A stretch of DNA of 64,000 nucleotides from Colius striatus (GCF_028858725.1 NC_084762.1:2675374-2739373), one strand, 5' to 3'. Shown: positions 10,311 through 22,601, numbered from the stretch's first letter. Program-made: numbers and translations. Notes: generated from the sequence alone by a model not told the origin.

Positions 10311-13300
10311 AAGTGGTCTGTGTGGATACATGATGTATGCACCCTTAAGTGTGACCCAGTGATGCACAGATATAAATTAAAGGGATGGGAGGAGAGGAAA
10401 AAAATCAAGGATTAGAGAAAAAGACCAGCAATAATTTCTCCAGAAATACAGAAAACTCTGATGAAGAAATGCTCCTTGTCAGAGAGATGCAAATAGAGCT
10501 TTAAAATCTAATTCTAACACTGAGATCCCTTCAGATAACCTCCCCACTATATTGTTTGATAACAGCACAGGTGTCAACTCACTCCTCCCTCCTCAAACTT
10601 CTGGCATAGGTACTGTAAGACACTATTAGTTCTCAAAGGAATTCATTGGCAGACTCTAAAATTATCCATCTAAAATGACTTTCTCAGTCAAACTCCACAG
10701 CACATTTTCTCCTCCTTCATAGAGTGAATGGAGAAGAAAGTTGTTGCAACAGAATGGCTGAGGGTAGGAATTTCTGGTTGGCATCATTGCTGCCTGAGTT
10801 CACATGAAAGCTTTTGGATTGGAAGATGTAGGGAAATGATGTGGGCTTATTCTGGGGTGCTGCCTTGATAAGTCATCAATAGAAATCTTCCCAATGCCAG
10901 TTGGATGCCAGCATTTGAAGATCTCAAACATTTGATCATAAATCCTGCTCGAGGTTAGTGCAGCTTCGTGCTACCTTAGGGTTACACCAGCTTGGATTTC
11001 ATGCAACTGTCCACAGGGAAAAGGCTTTGGAGCAAAAGACTCCGCAGCAGCATTTTAGATCAACGTGAAGAATTAGAGCCACGGACAGGGAGCCCAAAAT
11101 ACACATAACTCATGACTGCCTTCAAGGCTCCTGAGTTCTGCAATGTGATTTTTCAGGTGTTTTTCAATCAGATTCAGCATACTTCTGCCTATGGCTAATT
11201 ATCTGCCTGGTACAGTACTCCACTACAACGTGGACCCCTGTGAGGCTACAATTCACAGAACCTGGATCCCGGTTCAGAGATAGTTGCACTGTTACAGAGA
11301 CTCAAAAGAGCAAAGCTACTCATCTGCCAGCTGCTAAATTCTGTATGGCATGGCTCACTGGAATGCTTGGTGATTCTCAGCAAGGATCAGGCTTTGGGGG
11401 TTGTTTTTCAGCAACCTTTCCCTTGGTAATCTGCAGATGAGAAAGCATTATCGTTAGGCTTGAGGTTTTGACCCAATAGTCAGGCAAAACTTGATGTTTT
11501 GCTGAACTCCAAACCTCAAAGGGAACCTCAAGCGTGCAAACTTTATGGACTCCAACCAAAGCAAACATGTGTTAGTGAACAAAAACCACAGAGCTGCACA
11601 TGGGTCTAAGCAATGAGCCACGCTGGCTACTGGCCAGGGCATCAAGTGCCCTATGCTTTGCACAAGACACCAGTAGATGCTTAGTGACCAGAGGGTCAGA
11701 CCCACACTGTCACAGTTTAGAGATGCTCAAGTCAGCTTTTTCTGAGAGTTCAAGTCCCAGAAGAAGTTTCTACAAAGCATACAGAGCTCTTCTGGGTAAA
11801 ATAACCTGTAAGGAGTTTTGTGTGACCACAGATAAACTCCTTGGGTACTTGACAGGCTTTGTCAAAGCCATCTCCTGATATTACTACTCTGTACAGCACC
11901 TAGAACAAAGATCTAACTACTGCCTTGTACAAGAAGGATACTTTTGTTGTCTATCTGGTTAAAAAATAGTCACAATTCCACTTCTAGGTAATTTTCAGTA
12001 GATCTGTCTAGACCACCTTAGTAAGAACATGCAAAAGATAAGGCAATGCTGCTTCTGGATTGTCAGCACAGAGACCTGTGTCACAAGAAACTGGTGAAGC
12101 ACAAGTTCAGCACATTTCCCTTGCAGTCAGCTGGAACCAGCTCAATTTATTTGAATTCTCTCCTTATTAAATACTACTCTCTGAAAAGTTTCCCACATTC
12201 ATTCCAGGGATGTGCAATGGACAGTTTATTGCCATTAACCTCCCTGAGTTTCAGCTATTCCAGATGGTAGGGCTGACCACTTTCACTTGTGTTGGCCTGC
12301 TCCTTAATAACATCTGAGATTCTGTTTCCAGCATGAGTACAAATGCTATGTTTAAGATTTTATGTAATGCTTTCCCAATATTCACCCATGTTTGATGGTT
12401 GTGCACTAGAAAATGCCTTTTAAGGTGCACCTTAAAAGACTGAGTCTATGTATCTGAAGCCCTGTGCTGCCTGCAGACTGTTTGTGTGAGAAGGAAGACT
12501 TCAGCAGTAATCTTGGAGGGGAGCAGAAATAGGGGAAATCAACAGAGCAGAACGTGATATGTTGATGTAAATGCAACTAAATTACAATCAACATTGAAAA
12601 AAAGAGATTGTTTTCTCTTCCTAAGGTTAACATTCCCATTATTCTTCTGACTTAACTAAAAACCCTTTCCTCCAGTTAAGCTCGCCCTGGGGCCAAACCC
12701 TTCTCATGGTTCAGAGGCAAATGACTCGATGTCTATGCCAGTGTAAAAGGGGTCAGGCTGTAAGTTAATGTAGAACACTGTAATTATAGTAATGATGTAA
12801 AAAGGAAAGGAGATTTGTACAGAGGATTTGAAAGTGTAGTAAAACACGCATCACTCGAGCACACAACTTGCAGGAAAATCAGAATGCTTCATCAGCCCAC
12901 TCTATTTAACTATCACTCTTCTACTGTTCCCTTCTAAGTTCCTGAAGTGTAAAACAAACACTCTTTGGACATAATTGTGAGATATTTAATTGTTACAAAA
13001 CACATCACCTAACTTACATCACAGGAAACATGACCACTGAACTAGCTGTTAGGACTGAATTCATTTTGCACCGTGACTTTGATTTTCACTCCAAAACTCA
13101 AACGTTGCTTTTAGTAAACCTGTGCTTCAAGAATCAGCCTTAACACACAAATTTGTCCTGCAAATGCCCTCACTTCTTTCAAAAAGCCTGAATATCCATT
13201 ACTGTTGGGTTGATGAACATGGAACACTAGGAAAAGTGATACAAATGCCAGAGAACCAGGAAGCTGGTCAAATTATCTGTTCTCCCAAAAACCAGTCTAC

Positions 13301-13330
13301 AAATCCTAATGTGTTTTCCCATCTTGGGAG
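10311..13330. other. AT-rich non-coding stretch
   Basis: Three kilobases of mostly AT-rich unique sequence. I find no CR1 and no convincing splice-bounded exon. Open frames such as 11600-11878 plus and 12046-12270 plus are short, unflanked by splice signals and not recognised. Confidence 0.5.
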
Positions 13331-13641
13331 AATCACAGAATCTCAAGGGCTGGAAGGGACCTCAAAAGCTCATCCAGTCCAATCCCCCTGCCAGAGTAGG
13401 ACCACCTAGAGTAGGGCACACAGGAACTTGTCCAGCTGGGCTGGAATGTCTCCAGAGAAGGAGACTCCACAGCCCATCTGGGCAGCCCCTGCCAGTGCTC
13501 CCTCACCTCAACAGGGAAGAAGTTTTTCCTTGTGTTTCTTTGGAACCTCTTCTGTTCCAGCTTATAACCATTGCCCCTTATCCTGTCATTGACCATCACT
13601 GAGAACAGTCTGGCTCCATCCTCCTCACACCCGTCCTTTAA
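13331..13641 (-). mobile_element. CR1 LINE 3' fragment, well preserved
   Basis: About 310 bases of CR1 3' sequence on the minus strand. Plus-strand landmarks in order: AATCACAGAATCTCAAGG, 'gctggaagggacctcaaaag', 'ccagagtaggaccacctaga', 'gaaggagactccacagccca', 'ggaagaagtttttccttg', 'attgccccttatcctg' and 'ctccatcctcctcacaccc'. It is 5'-truncated and shares diagnostic wording with the copies at 36247, 43573 and 49599, so these belong to one subfamily. The 97- and 104-codon open frames within it come from the repeat, not a host gene. Confidence 0.95.
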
Positions 13642-14619
13642 AGCCATGTGAGGAAAGGGTTACGTGGAGATCAGAGCTGCACATGCACTAGCTACAAGTC
13701 CACGAAGGGTCCTGAACTGCTCAGCCAATATCACACCCATATAAAAACTAAATAAGCAATGGTTCAGGGGCTTGATTTTTTCTTTTTTAGATTATGAATT
13801 ATTCACTGGGCAAGGAAAAACATCCAGAAACACATTACAGCCAGCTCCTTAGTGAAACTGCTGACAAAGCAGTTAATACTTGGTCTTGGGCAAAGGACTG
13901 GTTTCCTTTTGCTGGCTGCCCAGTTTTCGATGGGCATTTCGACATGAAACACATTGCAAAGTTCAAAGTGGAAGAACTATGTTTTTTCACCTGCCAGTGG
14001 TTTTGACTTAGACTTGAGCATTACTGTCAGGAAGTCAGTTTTTCCATGCTTTTTACTGTAAACAAAGATTGCATGGCACGTCTCCAAAAGGGACAGAAGG
14101 TCAAGGACCAAGCTGCAGGAGCAACAGACTGCTTCCAGAAACCAAAGGCACAACACTGAAGTGAGAATAACCACAAGTTTAAACCCTGATTGATGTTCTC
14201 ATCACTCAGTTGTTTGGACAGCAGCATAACAAACACATGCAAATGCAACTTTGAATAGTCTTTCTTGATACATATATCTATAGAAATACTTATATGTATA
14301 CTTGGATATACTTACATATACTTTTATATACATATGTATGAAAGAATTGTACATATGTGGCTGAAAGTATGAGTGAGCATGGAGAAGCCAGTAGCATCAC
14401 TTATCAACCCTGTCTCCCACTCCCTTTTCAACAACTGCTTTTAACCCACCTCTGTAACAATTATACACTCTTTTCTTTCCTAGATTCACTTTTTTAAAAA
14501 GCACTTTTATTAAAATAAAACCCACACAAACAACCCCAAACAATCAAATCAAAACAGGCAAAACCAACCTGCCAACAGAACCCAGACAAACAAAAGGGAA
14601 TAAAACCCCACTTCTTAAA
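13642..14619. other. AT-rich non-coding stretch with TA-rich patch
   Basis: Unique AT-rich sequence with no gene seen. It contains the TA-rich low-complexity region at 14266-14340 and an A/C-rich patch at 14500-14600 made of AAAC, CAAAC and similar units, immediately upstream of a CR1 3' fragment. Confidence 0.5.
14266..14340. repeat. TA-rich degenerate simple repeat
   Basis: Degenerate units such as ACATATA, TATGTATA and ACTTATAT recur across about 75 bases. It looks like a decayed microsatellite. Confidence 0.65.
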
Positions 14620-14707
14620 GGTGAACCTGCTTCTGCAGGGGGGTTGGACTAGATGGTCTCTAAAGGTCCCTTCCAACCCCTACCATTCTGTTCTATGGTT
14701 CTATTCT
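14620..14707 (+). mobile_element. CR1 LINE 3' terminal fragment
   Basis: The terminal 88 bases of CR1 in plus orientation: 'ggtgaacctgcttctgcagg', 'ggttggactagatggtctct', then 'cccttccaacccctaccatt' and degenerate ATTCTRTG-type ends. It is strongly 5'-truncated. The junction with the A/C-rich sequence on its left is sharp. Confidence 0.93.
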
Positions 14708-16839
14708 AAAGAAAGCAATGGACAGAATGAGAGCCAAGCTTTCATTTGCTGGGCCTGCAACAGGCCATCCTGCAGCTCAGCCTTCAGCTGGACCACAGCA
14801 TCCCAATGCCAGTTTCTGCTGTGAGAATAACCAATTTAAAGTGAGTGCTTCAGTTACAGTGAGCCTGGGCATAAGCTGCAGCTGCTGTCAAACATACACA
14901 TAGAAGCATATGCCTGCGGGCAACTCGGATGTTTACCTGTGCTGCTTCAGTGCCTTGGATTGACCAGAGACACCTTTTTCAGTGCCAAAGAGCTGAACCT
15001 TCCCATCCCAGCTCCCCACGCTTCTCCAGCACAAGCTGGAGCTCCTCCAACCCATAGACAGGAGTGACTTGCATCCACAGAAGTGTTTGCTATTCCTCTC
15101 TTAATATCACAATCATCAAACCAACTGCAAAACACGACAGCCAGTCTTGTCATGCATTGTTCCCTCAAACTTAACGAGATCCCTGATTAAATAGCAATTT
15201 TTATTCCCTGGGATAACAGCTGCATATTGAAAGGGAAACCAGCCCCAGACCAGAAGAATGCCATCTGCATCACTCTTACTCAAATGCAGTGCAGCAATAC
15301 CCTACCCTCAAGGTCAGTGGGACTGGTAAGTACTGTCAAGATAATAAAAATATGTAGATAACAGGGGCTCTGGGAAGCACAGTCCTGTGACTCAGATAAA
15401 CACAGATAGCTGAATATGTTTCCTGTTGGCCCACGTACCAAACAGTTTAGCAAAGAGTTAACTAGAAAGTGCTCTTTTAAGATGGAGGGCTTGGTGCAAA
15501 AATATAGGGGGCAGAGGCTTCATTTCCCACCCCACAGAAGACAGTGTACTTCTCACCAAAACCCTTTCAGTGTGCATTTTGAGACACAGAGCTACAAAAT
15601 AATAAGGAATACTTTCTATTTTAGATGCCTTTTACAAAAGAAACTAAATCACCTCAGTACTTTAGTGAAAAGGTAAAACAAGCAATAATCTAAGATGGTT
15701 TTATACATTATATTCCTCTAATCTGTAATTAGAGGCCATTGTATTCACTAATCACCAAGCTGTTACATTGGGAAGGTAAAGCTGACGGAGTGTGCATTCA
15801 CCCACATTTCACATGTTTTGTTGCTTTTCAGATAAAGCTTTCTTTCTGAATTTGCTGAATTTTTAATCACACTTGAGGAACAGTCCTTGTTTTAATGTCT
15901 CAGCTTTTAAACTATTGATAAAGCCCCCACATCCACTCAAGGTTACCTGCAGTTTAAAGCTGTCCACTTTAAAGAACATGGGAAAAGGCATCTGTAAAAC
16001 TTGAGTAAAACTCAAGGGATACAAGTTTGCAGAGCTCCAAAAGGACAGAGTAAGTTAATAAAAAGTTATTAAAGTTGTTAAAGACTACTGTTCCAGGAAA
16101 ATCTAAAGGATGAACACTCTCTGCTTGGAAAATAGATCCAGGAGAACACTCTGCAGAGATAAAAATACCACAGTGTACACGTGAGGATGTGAAACCTTTC
16201 CACCACAAACATAGTTCTACAGTGTGCCTGCCTGTCATGCACACTATTTCTCAGCAATGGGTGTATCTTCATGAAAAAGTGGATAAGAAGAGTGCCTCCA
16301 CCAACACACAATCCTCTTGGGTTTTCTTTTCTTTCCTATTTTGAAGTTTGGCCAAAGTTCAAAGATACAGAAACTTCGCAACCTGTTTGGGAGCAGAGCT
16401 CACTCTCCTACCCACTCTGCTTTCTTCACTTACTAAATGGGTTGAATTTGATTTCCTGCTTACAGTATCTGCAGAAAATGCATACATCTACAAGCTACAT
16501 AAATCCTGCACTGGCACCTCACATCAACTCAAACCCATCCGTACATGTGAGATTTATCTTATTTGCTAAGCACACCAAGTACTTCTCTCAGTCACTTCTG
16601 CTTTTACAGTGCATCCATTTAAAGGGTTGTTTTTCAGGATCAAAACTGTACATAGAAAAGGAGAGGAAAAGAAATGCTTGAATGAATCCTACCTAAAGCT
16701 TTGAGAAAGGGGTACATGGGTTCCTGCTGAATGAATGGCAGCAGAGAATTCAGCTGTAATTTTAATCTGTATTACATTTCATAAAACCACAGTATGTTTT
16801 CTTGTCCTATTAAAACTGCATTCTACCTTACCAGGTCTG
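14708..16839. other. Non-coding stretch with a palindromic homeodomain-like site
   Basis: No gene or transposon recognised. Open frames (for example 15416-15676 and 16271-16681 plus) are short and unsupported. The perfect inverted repeat at 15715-15735 is described separately. Confidence 0.5.
15715..15735. promoter_or_regulatory. Perfect 8-bp inverted repeat CCTCTAAT-N5-ATTAGAGG
   Basis: Two exactly complementary 8-base arms flank the spacer CTGTA. Each arm contains a TAAT/ATTA core, so it could bind a homeodomain dimer or form a small hairpin if transcribed. Function is inferred; a chance palindrome cannot be excluded. Confidence 0.4.
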
Positions 16840-17000
16840 AATAATATGGATAAAATTGATTGCTACAGTTCTTAGTAAGAGCTCTAATTGTATTCCTGGT
16901 ATAGCTTAAAATGATAACCTTATCTTAATTAGTGGCATGCTACAGAAACGCTTCTGAAAGCCGCAGAGGATTAACCTGCATTTTTAAACAGAAGCCTTGG
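16840..17000. promoter_or_regulatory. Possible conserved non-coding block
   Basis: A transposon-free block with dense ATTA/TAAT and GATA-like words ('ttgattgctac', 'ctctaattgtatt', 'aaaatgataacctt', 'cttaattagtggc'). It has no open spliced frame. Called on texture only, with low certainty. Confidence 0.22.
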
Positions 17001-18359
17001 GACTGGGGTGTTGGGGTTTGCTTTTCATTATTTCACCTCCAGTACATGAGCTAATGCTCATTTATCAAAAACAAACAAAGAAAAAAGGAGAGAAATAACC
17101 AAACTGAGAGAGAATAAACAACCCTGCTGCCACCCACTTTGGTCAACACAGTTCTGTGTGTAGGCTGATCTCTGGGGACAGGCACACACTGCTGGAGGGC
17201 AAAAGATGTGCTTTCGTGAAAAAGAACCCCAAACAAACCAAATTTGAACATGACACCATCTCCCCCCAAACCTAACCATAAACACTGACACAGATAGCAT
17301 GCTCCAGACACCCCAACAACAGCCTCTGACGACAGAACCAGAAGGAACTCCAAAACTGCAAGTGCAACAGTCTGACAGCTGCTGTCCAGCTGATGTGACT
17401 GCTGGAAGCACACACTTCACAACACGGCAAAGGAACGCCACTGCTTTGGCACACTGTGGAAAATTAATACCAATATGACTTGGTAGCAAGTGACTAAAAG
17501 CCCTTTATGCAAATCCTGCTCTGTCTTGGGTTTGGTGTGGGGGGAGATTGTTTTCATCTGTTGGCTTTCTTGCTCCATTTAAGCAAATCCACATCGCCCT
17601 GTGAGGAAGTGACACAGCTTTCCAGATTAATAAACAGACAGTAAATGGGTTTGTTTAGATAGTAACCAGCCCAGCAGTAGCTGTGCAAGATGTCTACTCA
17701 CAGAAGGCAGTACTGGAGCTGGCAGCCTTCAATAGCATCCAAATGCCTCCAACTTTTGTGATAAGATTTTTACCAGTGCCTATGTTACAGTTCTGCTCAG
17801 AATTAATGTTGAGTCTCATCTTACTCCATCAAAACCAGCAAAAACAAATGACTCTCACCCCCTGGGAGTAATTTCCTCGGACTTCATTGCTGATGCTCAT
17901 GCACCACAGTATTAAGCTACCAAGCAGTGAAGCCCAGGATCAGGGTGACACCAAATTGCCTTTGGGATCTGTATCTTTTCCGAATTCACTTTCATTCCCA
18001 CCTTTTTATCCCAAAGGAAAGAGTTACCCTGTTTTTCAGCCAGGTTCCCTAGTTATACCCCAGGATCTGCAGGCACGGGCCGTTCTGGAAGCACTTGCTT
18101 TCTGTTCAGTGCAGCTGACAGTTATGGGAGAATTGTTTACATCTTAGTAATTATTTAGCCTTTTGATAGGATACTGTATTCGCACCTCAGCATTCTCTGT
18201 AACTTTTAGTAACGGGATGGAGTGGAAAGAGAGGGATTGAATGAAAACCATCAGTTATCCAAGACTGCCCGTCTAATGTTGCTGCTTATGGCAATGCACA
18301 GGCAGAGCAATCAGCCTTGCCTCTGGTGTGATCCCAGCCAGTCTGTTAGCTAGTCCTTA
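17001..18359. other. Non-coding stretch
   Basis: Unique sequence of mixed composition. Overlapping minus-strand open frames at 17051-17489 reach 143 codons in two frames at once, which argues for low stop density and not a real gene; they lack splice context. No repeat recognised. Confidence 0.5.
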
Positions 18360-18610
18360 TAAATCCATCCATCACCTCTATGAAAGTCACTGCTTTCCTT
18401 TTCCCAAAGATAATGTATGTTATTGGGATTATACCACTGCATGCAGAGTCATTAAAGAAAGATTGACCACAATTTATGACCGAGTCTGTGGACAGCAGGG
18501 CATTATTTTAACCATAAAATCACAATCTGCAAGGAGAGTGGCCAAACCAGAGGAGCCATTAAAGACTTATAATTAGCATCAATCAATGTGACACTGCTGT
18601 TGACATCTTT
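18360..18610. promoter_or_regulatory. Candidate conserved non-coding element with PBX/HOX-like site
   Basis: The block contains TAATTA at 18570-18575 and ATCAATCA at 18578-18585. The latter is the complement of TGATTGAT, the well-known PBX-HOX composite motif. Other recognisable words are 'aaccacaa'-type RUNX-like sequence near 18467 ('gaccacaat') and further AT-rich cores. No stop-free spliced frame explains it. Enhancer function and conservation are inferred. Confidence 0.38.
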
Positions 18611-19174
18611 ATTACTTTAAATACACTAATCAAATACTTCTGCATTCAGATAGAAAGATTGATAGGCAGGCAGACACAGAGAACATCCCTACAGAGAGCA
18701 GTTTTAATTTATCTGCTCAAAAGGTAACGAAGAAAACAAGAACAGCAGCATAACTGCATGGAAATGCAGCTTGCTGACCAAAACTGTTTTAAGCTGGGAT
18801 GCTGGACTTGGGATGGTCAACCCTGCATGTAAGACACACACAACCTTCCCTGAAAAGATAGCTGCATGCCTCAGCCATGCAGTTGGCTCTCGACCCTCTG
18901 AAACTGAGAGAACAAACATCCCCATAGACAAACCTTGCTTTAGGGTACTTTAGAGAAATCAATGGCTCAGTAGCTCTTTAGAGCACCACGCCATTTGCTA
19001 CTTCTACTTTTCCCCACACAGGGAGTTAGATGGATGAATATCATGTTATTATTCACATCCTCACTGATGCAACTGTCAACAGGCTCCTGTGGCATCCCCG
19101 TGACGTGTCATGCCACACAGACAATCGAGACACGCTCTTACTACTGCTGCTCAGACAAACATTTTGGTACTAAT
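18611..19174. other. Non-coding spacer
   Basis: No gene or repeat recognised. Confidence 0.5.
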
Positions 19175-19290
19175 GAATCACAGAATCATTTGGGTTGCTT
19201 GGAAAAGACCTGCAATATCAAGTCTAACCACTCACTTCACACTGCCAAGCCTACCACTAACCCATGTCACTGAAGAAGCAGCTGCTTCCC
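19175..19290 (-). mobile_element. CR1 LINE fragment of a different, older subfamily
   Basis: The plus strand reads AATCACAGAATCATTTGGG, 'ttgcttggaaaagacctgc', 'caagtctaaccactcac' and 'actgccaagcctaccactaa' followed by 'cccatgtcactgaag'. This wording matches the CR1 subfamilies whose 3' end carries a 'cactgccaa..ccaccactaaaccatgtccctgaag' block, unlike the other copies here. The right-hand boundary is uncertain; weak similarity may run to about 19340. Confidence 0.78.
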
Positions 19291-21699
19291 TTCTCTACAC
19301 CATCACCTCTCAGGCCATAGCTCCTGTACCTTACTGAAAATGCTTTTGAGGAGCATCCCCTTTCCCCATAGAACACTGGATTTGGCTTTCAGGGAAGGGG
19401 AACTCTTGAAGGAGCATTAGGAATCAAATAAATGGACATCAGTTCTCTCCAGAAAATAGTAGAGTCTCTGCTATTTTCTTTTTCTATTGGGGATAATAAT
19501 ACTTTTTTAAAAGCTCCACAACAACTGCATATTTATTTAGATCTTATTTAGCTGTAATTAATAGCTTAATGGAACACAGAAGCTGACTTTGAAAGGACAT
19601 GTGCTGTTTCCCGTCTCTCTTAACTGGAAAATAGCATCGCTTTTGAGAATAAAAGCCCAAAAAAAGGCTACTCTAAACATAACACAAGAGGTCTTATGTT
19701 GTCTGTATGCTGGTGAGTGCTTTCCTTTGGAGAGGTCAGCGGCAGCCTGTCCAATCAGCACAGGGATGAGCAAACCTGTGCAAGCAACATGGCAATAGCC
19801 CTTCAAAAGCAAGGCCAGCAGTCCAGAGGGCTGAACTGCAAAGAATCCCTGAGCCACCCAGCCTCCCCAGCAGCCAAAGACCCCGAAAGTAGCTCCAGTC
19901 AGTGATTTCACTCATCCTTCCCAGCTCCATAGGAGGCAACTGTACACTTCCATCCAACGTGAAAGCCTTACAGAGCACTAAGTAATGAGAAAAATGCAGT
20001 AATTTGTCTATTGAAAATCCAATTAGTTTAAGCCAATATTTATCAGATCACTCTCCTTAAAACATTTTACTTCAATTTTAAGTGAGTTACACTAATTTGG
20101 ATTGTACTGTCCTTCTCTAAGGAAACTGCCAAGCCTTCCAGATGCTTTAATTCATTTCCAAACACAGTGGAAACCCCTCAAAACAAGCAGAAAGAAGCCT
20201 GCTAAATGTACACGAGGTTCCAGTGCATTAAAACAAACTAATATATCAAGTGGAAAAAGGTAATGAAAGCTTTTACAGGGGCAGTGGGTGGGAATTCAGG
20301 CTGATGCCCAAGAGGACACATTACCAACTGGGCAGGCAGCCATCTGTCTGCCAGGATCTCCTCCACATCCTGCTGGAAAAGCAGCTTCTGCATCACAGCT
20401 CTGCCCAGCTCCCCATCAACTTGAGAGGTTCCTGGTCGTCACCGTTGACTGACTCAGTGGGAACACACGTCCCCGAATCCGAGCAGAAGATTGGGAAAGA
20501 TCCTGCCATTATTTTTGGAATTATTATTTTTCCCCCCAGGCTGACTTTATGGTTCATGAAGAACAGCAGGAACGAGCAGATAGGCACAGAAAGTTTACTG
20601 GCTCTGAGTCAGCGACGGGCCCGGCGGTATCAAAGCCGTAAACAGGAGCGGGGCGCAGGGGAAGTGACAGCCCTCAGGGTGCAGCCGCTTCCTGCTCCCA
20701 GCTTTTGGCCTCTGCCAAAGCAAAAACAATGCTGAAACCCGAGCAAACATCCTCAGTGACAAAGGACTCGGAACTCACAAATACCCAGCTCACTCACCAG
20801 CCAGGTTCTGGAAGAGAGTGATGTTGTATTTTCCACAGACAGATGGATTTACGCAAGAAGATAAGACAAGCCCCAGGTGTCACAGGCTCACCAGAATAGC
20901 CAGGCTGCCCACCACTGCCTATACAGATCCTTCAGACTCAGTTTTGTGTGCATTAGACTTGATTTGAACAATCATCTCTGCACTACAACTTTGTAAATGA
21001 TTTGGCATACACATGGGAGAGGAGCCCAAATAGCCAGGGGAGAGATAAAAGGAGCAAAGGGAACTTGGGTAAGGACAGGTGGATGGTATGGTGGGATGGA
21101 AAATACCAAAAGGAGAGCAAAATGAAGACAGGAGAAAGAAGAGATAGCCAGAACAGTCCTAGAAAATAGAATAAGGAATACCGAGGGTCCCATGGTGCCT
21201 TCATGAATTTCTCATTCATTTGCTACTCATGACTGTGATTGCATTTATCTACTTGCAGCACACACTGGTGGTAGCTTGGATTTCATTTTGTCATTGCCAC
21301 AAGGTGTACCTGCTGCCTTCCTTCTGAGCTTCTGTGTCACCTTATGCAGTCAGGAGACTCGTTCCCTGGCAAAGGGACAATTTCCACCAAAAGCTGCATG
21401 AAATTCTGCACCTTGCCCACTCTTCCTCTTCACCTGAGGACACTGAAAGGACTTTATTCGTGAATTCTAGATGTTTGAGCTCCCCACAGGAGGCTTTAGG
21501 ATGCTCGAAAGTAAAAGAAACACAAGGCATTCATGTGAGGTGCTTTCGAGCACTGACCTGACAAATGGGCAACACATATGGCAAAAAATGATTTCATGCA
21601 TGACATCCTCTTTCTGCATCTCTCTCAACCCCCTTTCCACCCTCTAGGCCCCTCCAACATCACTACTGCCAGAGCAGAGAGAAAATGTATGCAGCTACA
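19291..21699. other. Non-coding stretch
   Basis: Unique sequence with no confident exon. The 161-codon open frame at 20250-20735 (plus) starts at an arbitrary ATG, has no family resemblance and crosses both GC-rich and T-rich DNA, so I treat it as chance. Purine-rich low-complexity sequence lies around 21040-21160. Confidence 0.48.
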
Positions 21700-22080
21700 G
21701 CGTCGGCCTTTCACAAGTGTCTGAGCCAAAGGTATTAATCATCAGCTGGGATTTGAGAAATCATAACCAGGAGACAGCAGTCGCGACAGCTCGGCAGCAT
21801 AATGACAAAATATGCAGAGCGACGTGGAAGAGAAGAACGCTCTCCCTGTCTTTCAGTCTCTGTGCAATTGAGAGGCATGTTAATAACCATGTTCATTCCA
21901 ATGGCTTTTCTTGTAACAATAATTTTCTTGCTCCACTGGATTATTTTTTTTATTATATTCCTCAGAGTAATAATATTAATCAAGGCGCTGCTACATGGCA
22001 CTGTCAGAGGAAAAAGCACATCCTGACTGAACTCGCTTATAATGGAGCTACAGTGATTGCTTCAAGATTTAAGGTGGGCC
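21700..22080. promoter_or_regulatory. Candidate conserved non-coding element
   Basis: A transposon-free block with retained CpGs ('cagtcgcgacagctcgg', 'agagcgacgtgg') next to AT-rich homeodomain-like cores ('catgttaataacc', 'agtaataatattaatcaagg'). Open frames exist on both strands here (up to 152 codons), but none is bounded by splice signals and the composition changes abruptly within them. The texture resembles deeply conserved developmental enhancers; this is inference. Confidence 0.38.
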
Positions 22081-22170
22081 ATGGGAGCACATATGCTCAC
22101 ACATGCATGAGCACACACACACTTATTTTGACATACATGATCAAACAGCACAGACACAGTGGAAGAGAAG

Positions 22171-22240
22171 CATAGTATCATAAAATGGTAAGGGTTGGAA
22201 GGGACCTGTAGAGCTCATCTAGTACATCATCCCCACTTCT
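22171..22240 (-). mobile_element. CR1 LINE 3' end remnant, left arm of head-to-head pair
   Basis: About 70 bases starting CATAGTATCATAAAATGG and AAGGGTTGGAAGGGACCTG, the complement of a CR1 3' terminus, with 'agagctcatctagt' following. Similarity fades after 22240. About 85 bases farther right a longer CR1 copy lies in the opposite orientation. Confidence 0.82.
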
Positions 22241-22324
22241 TTGCATTAAGCATCGATACAAACTTTGAAGTCCAATCAGTTGTACAATAGGACTCTCCAT
22301 AAGTTTCCTTTAAGTGACACATGG

Positions 22325-22601
22325 GCTGTAACAGGACAAGGGGTGATGGGATGAAGCTGGAACACAAAAAGTTCCATTTAAACATAAGAAAAAACTATTT
22401 CAATGTGAGGGTGAGGGAGCCCTGGCACAGGCTGCCCAGGGAGGGTGTGGAGGCTCCTTCCTTGGAGGTCTTCAAGACCCGCCTGGACACATTCCTGTGT
22501 GACCTGATCTAGGTGGGAGCTGCTTCTGCAGGGGGGTTGGACTGGATGATCTCTAAAGGTCCCTTCCAACCTCTACCATTCTGTGATTCTAGGATTCTAT
22601 A
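22325..22601 (+). mobile_element. CR1 LINE 3' fragment, well preserved
   Basis: About 275 bases in CR1 sense orientation: 'aacaggacaaggggtgatgg', 'aagctggaacacaaaaagt', 'gggagccctggcacaggct', 'cttcaagacccgcctggac', 'ctgtgtgacctgatctagg', 'ggggttggactggatgatct', then 'cccttccaacctctaccat' and the ATTCTGTG/ATTCTAGG/ATTCTAT ends. It belongs to the same subfamily as the minus copy at 27070. A 63-codon open frame over it is a remnant of the repeat, not a gene. Confidence 0.95.

Noticed and set aside
13309..13647. Open frames of about 100 codons on both strands, similar to frames at 36269-36631 and 43509-43851
   Set aside because: The similarity among them is explained by shared CR1 sequence, not by a gene family.
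20250..20735. 161-codon plus-strand open frame
   Set aside because: No recognisable domain, no splice sites at sensible ends, and abrupt composition changes within the frame.
22321..22512. 63-codon open frame with protein-like sequence
   Set aside because: It lies entirely inside the CR1 copy at 22325-22601 and is a remnant of the repeat.
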